Source: Paratinospora sagittata (Eukaryota > Streptophyta > Magnoliopsida > Ranunculales > Menispermaceae). Taken from it: a stretch of 64,000 nt of DNA. A model generated the notes under the pieces. That model was not told the origin of the DNA, did no database searches, and worked only from the letters and a program-made list of their open reading frames with translations. The translations under genes were made by a program, and so were the position numbers. Positions 57,741 through 64,000 of this stretch are shown piece by piece. The stretch is taken from contig CM069604.1 in NCBI GenBank assembly GCA_035771175.1, positions 17,361,115-17,425,114 of the forward strand, read 5' to 3'. The stretch's first letter is position 1; every line of letters starts with the position of its first letter.

Positions 57741-59345
57741 TGTAATACCCTGTATTTCACAAAAAAAAAATAATAAAAAATAATAATAATAATAATAATT
57801 TTTCTTAGGATAAAGCACATGCCTGGAAGTCCAGGCACATGGCACATGGCACATGCCTGGAAGTTCAGACACATGACACATGGCACATGCCTGGAAGTCC
57901 AGGCACATGGCATATGGCACATGGCACATGCCTGGAAGTCTAGGCACATGGCACATGGCACATGCCTGGAAGTCCAGGCACATGGCACATGCCTGGACTT
58001 CCAGGTGCCAAAAACTCTATATAAACCAACCCTCCCCTCTTCATTTTTCAAACCAAATTCACTCCAAATTGTGATTTTTCCTCCTCTTTTCACTCATATT
58101 GAATTTTTAGTCTTTTGAGACTCTCTGTCCGAGACTCTCAGTGCAGTATGACGAAGTTATGTTCGGAGGAAAGCGCCAGATCTAAAAAAGAAGAAGTTCT
58201 TATCTAAAGGTGGGGAACGAAACATAGGTTTGCGTGTTTTATAACTTTTATTAAAGTTTACATTCAATTATTATTATGTCTACTGTTCATTTACACTGCA
58301 TTATGTCATATAATGTTTATACTGCCACACTTATGCCTGTACACTAGGAATTCATGTATTATTCTGTTATAATGTCGAATTTGTGGTCAATCTGACTCAA
58401 CTAGACTCGGTCTTGTCCTCAGTAACTTTAAATAGTAAACGGGAGGTAGGGGGCTGCTCTAGGCGATTGGTTATTTAAGCAGACGTAGTGCCTCACCTCT
58501 CCACTGGGGACTGATCTAGTTGGTCTTATTGAAAGCTATCAGCGTATACATGTAATACTGAATGTCCTAACCATGCACGTCGTAATACCGACACTGATAA
58601 GGGTCACTAGACGTTGCCAAAGTCAGTCTAAATGTCAAGAAAAGACCAGACCAGTAGACTAGACCAGTTCATGCATTGACATCATACATATCACCACCTA
58701 GGGACGTATATGGTTCATGACTCATAGAATAGTTAGGAGCATTGCCAGCTATTCATTACATTTCTCTGGAAAGGGACGTACATGAGAACCTGGCTACTCC
58801 TGCGGAGGGACATCAGTACGTGAGTCTAGAGCATCGTTCCTGAGGAGGGACGTATAGTGAGAACCTGGCTACGCCCGGGAAAGGACACCTATACGTGAAC
58901 TCAGGCGATGTACGTTCATCACACCATTACGAGACGGTGTCATGAATACATACATATTGATTGATTATGATGCTCACTTGTGTATTTAAGATATTTGATA
59001 TTGAAGTATGCTTTATTAATTGATATACTCACGAACTATTTACCCACTGAGCGCGTTAAGCTCACTCCATTATTATCCAATCTTTCATAGGAAATTAAGG
59101 TGGACTGGGTGCAGGTTATGGGGCCCACATTTGTACCCTTTGTATGATTCATTGGGGATTTTGGGGAGTATGTTCCCTTGACCGTTTCATGTACAAATTA
59201 TATTCTGAATTCAATGAAATCAGATTTGTACTGTGTGACATATATTTCCGCTGCGCACTCTTTTGTTACCATTGTTATTGTTCCAAATGCGCGCCCCGTC
59301 CGCGAGTGTACCGCCGATTTAGGCGCGTCCGGGCGGGGTGTGACA
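57741..59345 (+). repeat. E4 3' LTR
   Basis: 1605 bp, TGTAATACCCTGTATTTCAC to GGGGTGTGACA, followed by TATAG. Longer than the 5' LTR because of the minisatellite at 57818-58010. TATA box at 58018-58025. Confidence 0.95.
57818..58010 (+). repeat. Minisatellite of palindromic units in E4 3' LTR U3
   Basis: Six units of CACATGCCTGGAAGTCCAGG followed by one to three CACATGG words, giving unit lengths of about 27 to 41 bp. The last unit carries the inverted core CCTGGACTTCCAGG. The core is nearly self-complementary. Only two to three units are in the 5' LTR. Confidence 0.9.
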
Positions 59346-59350
59346 TATAG
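59346..59350 (+). other. Target-site duplication of E4, right copy
   Basis: TATAG, identical to 48022-48026. Confidence 0.9.
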
Positions 59351-59981
59351 TTTTTTAGATATATATTTAATATAAATCTCAACTATATATAATTCATATA
59401 TATATGGTTCTAGAGATATATATATATCTAATAAAAAAAGTTTCATCCAAATTTTTCCATTAGCAATATAATAGATACATATCTTACATATACATGGATG
59501 TATAGATATATATATTTAATCATAACTATATATATATAGTTTTCATAAATCATAACTATATATATATAATTTGAATCTAAACTATATAAAAACTATATAG
59601 TTTTCTAGATATATATTTAATATAAATCTCAACTATATATAATTCATATATATATATATATGGTTCTAGAGATATATATATCTAATAAAAAAAATTTCAT
59701 CCAAAATTTTCCATTAGCAATATGGTATATATATATCTCATATATTCATAGATATATAGATATATATATTTAATCATAACTATATATATAGTTTTCATAA
59801 ATCATAACTATATATAAATTTAAATCTAAACTATATAAAAATTATATAGTTTTCTAGATATATAATTAGTATATATCTCAACTATATATAATTCATATGT
59901 ATATAGTTCTAGAGAGATTTTATATCTAGTAAATAATTTATTCCCCTAATTTGGTGGACTTGGGAGGGCCGTGGACCGTAT
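59351..59981 (-). repeat. E3 AT-rich leader array, part 2
   Basis: About two and a half units of the leader repeat on the minus strand, ending in GCCCTCCCAAGTCCACCAAATTAGGGG next to the PBS, a conserved leader start also seen in E4 and E5. Confidence 0.8.
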
Positions 59982-59993
59982 GCTCTGATACCA
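59982..59993 (-). other. E3 primer-binding site
   Basis: Minus strand TGGTATCAGAGC, five bp from the LTR end at 59999. Confidence 0.9.
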
Positions 59994-59998
59994 TTAAA

Positions 59999-60380
59999 TG
60001 TCACACCCCGCCCAGACGTGCCTAAACTGGCAGGACACTCACGGACGGGGCGCAAATGCATTATAACGATAATAGCAGAGTTAGCGAAAGCACAATTTAA
60101 GTACAAGTCTAATTTCATTAATTTCAGAATATTTTTGTACATGAAATGGTGAAGGGAACATTCTCCAAAAAATCCCCAATGAATAATACAAACGGTACAA
60201 AATGTAGGCCCAAAAACCTCCATCCAGTCCACCCTAATCTCTTGTGAAAAATTGGATAACAACAGGGGTGAGCTACACGCTCATTGGGTAAAATAGTTCA
60301 TGAATATAACAATTAATAAAACAAACTTCATAATCAAATATCTTAAATACACATCAGAGCATCATAATCAATTCAATATG
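59999..60380 (-). repeat. E3 5' LTR, last ~380 bp, cut by E5
   Basis: Begins TGTCACACCCCGCCCAGAC (minus strand LTR end) and follows the S1/S2 sequence to ATCATAATCAATTCAATATG, where E5's LTR starts. The missing part should lie right of E5, beyond the window. Confidence 0.88.
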
Positions 60381-61804
60381 TGTGTTACCCAGCATTTCAC
60401 AAAAAAAAAAAAAAATTACGTTTGGGCAGAAATGCCCGAACGTTCGGGCAGCTGCTCGGGCGTACGGGCGCCAAATCCTCTACATAAGGAAGCCCTCTCC
60501 TCCTCATTTCCTCACACCAAATGACCTTCTCTAGTGACTTTTCCTCATCTTTTCACTCATTCTGAGTTCTTTTCTATTTGAGACTCTCTGTTCGAGACTC
60601 TCGATGCGATACGACAAAGTTCTGTCTGGAGGAAAGCGCCAGATCTAAAAGAAGAAGTTCTTATCTGAAGGTGGGGAACGAAACATAGGTTTGCGTGTCT
60701 TATAAATTTTATTAAAGTTTACATTCATTTATTATTATGTCTACTGCTCATTTACACTGCATTATATCATATAATGTTTATACTGTCACACTTATGCCTG
60801 TATATTTGGAATTCATGTATTATACTGTTGTAATGTCGGATTAGTGGTCAATCTGGCTCAACTAGACTCAGCCTTGTCATCAGTAACTTTAAATAGTGAA
60901 CGGGAGGCAACGGGTTGCTCTAGGCGATTGGTATTTATGCAGACCTTGTGTCTCACCTCTCAACTGGGGACTGATCTAGTTGGTCTTTTTGAAAGCTATC
61001 AGCTTATACAAGTAATACTGAATGTCCTAACCTCGCACGTCGTGACACCAACCCAGATAAGGATCACCAGACGTTGCCAAAGTCAGTCTAAATGTCAAGA
61101 AAAGATCAGACTAGTAGACTAGACCAGTTCATGCATTGGCATCATACATATCACCACCTAGGGACGTATGTGGTTTATGATTCATAGAATAGCTAGGAGC
61201 ATTGCTCGCTATTCATTATATTTCTCTGGAGAGGGACGTACAATGAGAACCCAGCTACGCCTAAGGAGGAAAATCTGTATGTGAATCAAGAGCATCGTTC
61301 CTGAGGAGGGACGTACAGTGAGAACCTGGCTACGCTTGGGGAAGGACATCCGTACGTGAACTCAGGCGATGTACGTTCATCAAACCATTACGAGACGGTG
61401 TCATGCATACATACATATTGATTGATTATGATGCTCTAATGTGTATTGAAGATATTTGATATTGAAGTATGCTTTACTAATTGTTATACTCACGAACTAT
61501 TTTACCCACTGAGCGCGTTAAGCTCACTCCATTATTATCCAATTTTCACTGGAAATTAGGGTGGACTGGGTGCAGGGTTATGGGCCCTACATTTTGTACC
61601 CTTTGTATTATTCATTGGGGATTTTTGGGGAGTTTGTTCCCTTGACTATGTCATGTACAAATGAATTCTGAATTAAATGAAATCAGACTTGTATTGAATT
61701 GTATTTCCGCTGCGTACTCTGATATTACCATTGTAATAATTCCAAATGCGCGCCCCATCCGTGAGTGTACCGTCGGTTTAGGCACGTCCGGGCGGGGTGT
61801 GACA
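60381..61804 (+). repeat. E5 5' LTR
   Basis: 1424 bp, ending GGGGTGTGACA at 61804. U3 has GCCCGAACGTTCGGGC and CTCGGGCGTACGGGCG palindromes, then GCGCC and a weakened TATA (CTACATAAGG) at about 60480. The rest is collinear with the E4 LTR. Confidence 0.92.
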
Positions 61805-61809
61805 TTTAA

Positions 61810-61821
61810 TGGTATCAGAGC
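61810..61821 (+). other. E5 primer-binding site
   Basis: TGGTATCAGAGC, five bp after the LTR. Confidence 0.92.
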
Positions 61822-61864
61822 GTACGATCCACGACCCGCCCAAGTCCGCCAAATTAGGGGAAGA

Positions 61865-62053
61865 AGATTTTATTAGATATATATATCTTTAGAACTATAT
61901 ATATATAGATATATATATATATATATATATATATGAATTATATATAGTTAAGATTTGTATTAAATATATATCTAAAAAAAAACTATATATAATTTTTTTA
62001 GATTTAAATATATATAGTTATGATTAATGAAAACTATATATCTATGTATATAT

Positions 62054-62089
<36 letters not shown>

Positions 62090-63110
62090 ATTGCTAATGG
62101 AAAATTTGGGTGAAGAAATTGTATTAGATATATATGTCTTCAGAACTATATATATATATATATGAATTATATATAGTTAAGATTTGTATTAAATATATAT
62201 CTAAGAAAACTATATATGATTTTATATAATTTGGATTTAAATATATATAGTCACGATTTATGAAAAAAACAATATGATTGAAAATATATGTCTATATATC
62301 TTTGTATATTTGAGATATATATATATCATAGTATTAATGGAAAATTTGAATGAAAAATTTTATTAGATAAATATGTCTTTAGAACTATATATATATATAT
62401 ATGAATGAACTATATATATATATGAATTATATATAGTTTAAGATTTGTATTAAATATATATCTAGAAAACTATATGATTTTTATATAGTTTGACTTAAAT
62501 ATATATATAGTTATGATTTATGAAAACTATATATATTGTTATGATTAAATATATATATCTATATATCTATGCATATAGGAGATATATATATACCATGTTA
62601 CCAATGAAAAATTTTGGATGAAAAATTTTTATTAGATATATATATATATATATCTCTAGAACTATATATATATATGTCAATTATATATAGTTGAGATTTA
62701 TATTAAATATATATCTAAAACATTATATGATTTTTATATAGTTTGATTTGAATATATATATAGTTATGATTTATGAAAACTATATATGTTGTTATGATTA
62801 AATATATATATCTATATGTCTATGCATATCGGAGATATATATATACCATGTTACTAATGAAAAATTTTGGATGAAAAATTTTATTAGATATATATATCTC
62901 TAGAACTATATATATTGTCAATTATATATAGTTGAGATTTATATTAAATATATATCTAGAAAACTATATGATTTTTATATAGTTTGATTTAAATATATAT
63001 ATAGTCATGATTTATGAAAAACTATATATATAGTTATGATTAAATATATATATATCTATACATTCATATATGAATGCGATATATATATATATCATATTGC
63101 TAAAGAAGAA
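61865..63110 (+). repeat. E5 AT-rich leader array, about five units
   Basis: Units begin TTTTATTAGATATATAT(A/G)TCT near 61868, 62124, 62356, 62627 and 62883, so the period is about 230-270 bp. Each contains AGAACTATATATATATG, AATTATATATAGTT(A/G)AGATT, TTAAATATATATCTA.AA.ACTATATGAT and ATGATTAAATATATATATC. Dense in short palindromes (ACTATATATAGT). Noncoding. Confidence 0.85.
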
Positions 63111-63242
63111 TTTTGATTACATGATGGCATAAACATCAAGAAAAAAATAGAAAATATTGTCTAAAAGACAAAGAATAAATCTTAAAAATGTTAGGAATAT
63201 ATTTTGTGTCTTTCACAAATTTATTTTCCTTTCAGCAAAAGA

Positions 63243-64000
63243 ATGTTCTCAAGTGAAGGGGCAACTTCCAGTAGTAGGGAACCAATTCCCACTAGACTAA
63301 AGAAATTGTTCAAAAGGGAGCTTATGACTATGAGGAGCATCGACAATAGAGATCTCCGCCTCCGTCCGATCCTTCACGACAAACTCGCAACTCTGAGTTG
63401 GTTGAACATAACAAAAGTTGAGGATCACGTCTCTTACAACTTGGTGAGATCCTTCTACGAAACCATGAATTGCGTGAGAATTCAAGAAGTTGGGATCGAC
63501 CCTGTTTTGGAGACAACAGTCATGGGAATAAAAATTTCTATCAACATCGAGATTATTGCTCGACTTATGGAGATTCCGATTGAGGAGAGAATTATTGATC
63601 CACATGAACCCCAGACAGTTGCAGAAATCGCGGAGTCTAATGAACAATTGTTCAATTCCCTCGCCAAAGAGCCATACACTCAATCGACATACACCAACCT
63701 CCCAAACAATCATCTTAAGCCATCTCTCGCCAGTCTTGGAAAGATCGTATTCGGCAACATCTTACCAGAAAGGGGAACTAGAGACACTATGTCAAGGGTT
63801 CAACTTCTTGTGTTATACTGCATAGAGAAGAAAATAAAGGTCTCCCAACCTCACATCATCATCCAACAAATGTTGAGGGTGATTCAAAACCCTTTGAGAA
63901 AGGAATTCCTCGGTTATGGAGTCTTGATCATGAAGATGCTATACGAAGCAAACATCAACACTTTTGATAGGACTTCGAAGCAGATCACTGAGCCGGTTAC
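63243..64000 (+). CDS. E5 ORF0, open to the window edge
   Basis: ATG 63243 (MFSSEGATSSSREPIPTRL), eight bases after TTTTCCTTTCAG. I read it codon by codon to the edge: over 250 codons with no stop. Blocks as in E4: SIDNRDLRLRPILHDKLA, ITKVEDHVSYNLVRSFYE, MGIKISINIEIIARLMEI, GKIVFGNILPERG, MSRVQLLVLYCIEKKIKVS, HIIIQQMLRVIQNP, GVLIMKMLYEANINTFD. About 40 more codons are expected before the conserved TGA. It has many amino-acid differences from E4 but no disruption. Function unknown; Transposase_32-like by resemblance. Confidence 0.78.
   Translation, partial: MFSSEGATSSSREPIPTRLKKLFKRELMTMRSIDNRDLRLRPILHDKLATLSWLNITKVEDHVSYNLVRSFYETMNCVRIQEVGIDPVLETTVMGIKISINIEIIARLMEIPIEERIIDPHEPQTVAEIAESNEQLFNSLAKEPYTQSTYTNLPNNHLKPSLASLGKIVFGNILPERGTRDTMSRVQLLVLYCIEKKIKVSQPHIIIQQMLRVIQNPLRKEFLGYGVLIMKMLYEANINTFDRTSKQITEPV

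Larger units (their letters stand above)
48027..59345 (+). mobile_element. E4: complete Tekay-type element with ORF0 and ORF3
   Basis: 11,319 bp with both LTRs, PBS, leader, ORF0, gag, pol, ORF3 and PPT, and the perfect target duplication TATAG. Inserted in E3's leader. It is structurally complete, but gag and pol have many stops, so it is not autonomous. The LTRs are similar, with a low density of substitutions in the stretches I compared by eye. The main difference is a repeat expansion in the 3' LTR (1605 against 1464 bp). Confidence 0.96.
39175..60380 (-). mobile_element. E3: Tekay-type element with extra ORFs, interrupted by E4
   Basis: Right to left: partial 5' LTR (60380-59999), PBS, AT-rich leader (59981-59351, then 48026-47462 after removal of E4), ORF0, spacer, gag, pol, ORF3, PPT, partial 3' LTR (39706-39175). 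The two halves of the leader are joined by E4's 5-bp duplication TATAG. E5 cuts its 5' LTR at 60380/60381. The 3' LTR keeps only its first 530 or so bp. Same family as E4 and E5. Confidence 0.9.
60381..64000 (+). mobile_element. E5: element of the E3/E4 family, runs off the right edge
   Basis: 5' LTR, PBS, long AT-rich leader and an open ORF0 in the order of E4. The left boundary is set by the change of orientation inside E3's LTR. The first bases (TGTGTTACCC) differ slightly from TGTAATACCC. The remaining roughly 8 kb would be outside. Confidence 0.9.

Noticed and set aside
57818..58010. CRISPR-like regularly spaced repeats
   Set aside because: Units are contiguous and variable in length, with no unique spacers, and lie in a plant LTR U3.
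57542..58093. ORFs on both strands with repeated CHVPGLPG- and GTCLEVQ-like peptides
   Set aside because: They are translations of the LTR minisatellite and have no conservation outside it.
63297..63713. 138-aa minus-strand ORF opposite E5 ORF0
   Set aside because: Shadow of the open plus-strand ORF0; the same happens opposite E4 ORF0 at 50377-50775.

Overview
This is plant nuclear DNA, most likely from a flowering plant with a large, repeat-rich genome. I see no host gene, tRNA or rRNA. Essentially the whole window is Ty3/gypsy LTR retrotransposon sequence, mostly Tekay/Del-type chromoviruses. The evidence is the CCHC-protease-RT-RNase H-integrase order, the divergent chromodomain-like tail around LVKVLW..H..EEATWE, LTRs of the form TG...CA, and a primer-binding site TGGTATCAGAGC complementary to initiator Met tRNA. 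Element names used below (E1-E6, S1, S2, A, B, D) are mine.

Left half (1-36.6 kb) is one nested stack. The oldest layer is E6 (minus strand, 20477-36638). E1 (plus strand, from beyond the left edge to 20476) inserted into E6's 3' LTR. E2 (plus, 3974-16977) inserted into the 3' part of E1. Two solo LTRs, S1 (4726-6091) and S2 (14997-16349), then landed in the two LTRs of E2, both with perfect 5-bp target duplications. E6 was also hit by solo LTRs A (21304-24187), B (24868-27707) and D (31676-33213). E1 and E6 are the same family in opposite orientation. Downstream of pol both carry an antisense, apparently intron-containing gene (aORF), which is the most unusual part of this half.

Middle (36.6-39.2 kb): the 5' end of a different element with an Athila/Tat-type primer site (LTR 36639-38187 plus the start of its first ORF), then about 200 bp of unassigned sequence.

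Right half (39.2-64 kb): E3 (minus, 39175-60380) contains the complete element E4 (plus, 48027-59345, TSD TATAG on both sides), and E5 (plus, from 60381 past the right edge) sits in E3's 5' LTR. E3, E4 and E5 form a second family whose LTRs also gave rise to S1 and S2. Besides gag-pol, this family carries an extra ORF upstream of gag (ORF0; about 290 codons plus a Pro/Gln-rich tail) and, in E3 and E4, a small sense ORF between pol and the 3' LTR (ORF3). ORF0 is open in E4 and E5, although gag-pol of E4 has many stops. The leader between primer site and ORF0 is an AT-rich tandem array, and the U3 region has changing palindromic repeats directly upstream of the TATA box.

How the parts work together: gag and pol supply the particle, protease, reverse transcriptase/RNase H and integrase. 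PBS and PPT prime the two DNA strands, and the LTRs supply promoter and ends. ORF0, ORF3 and the aORF are accessory modules of unknown role. Almost every gag-pol copy here is broken by stops, frameshifts or insertions; E5 cannot be judged because it leaves the window.
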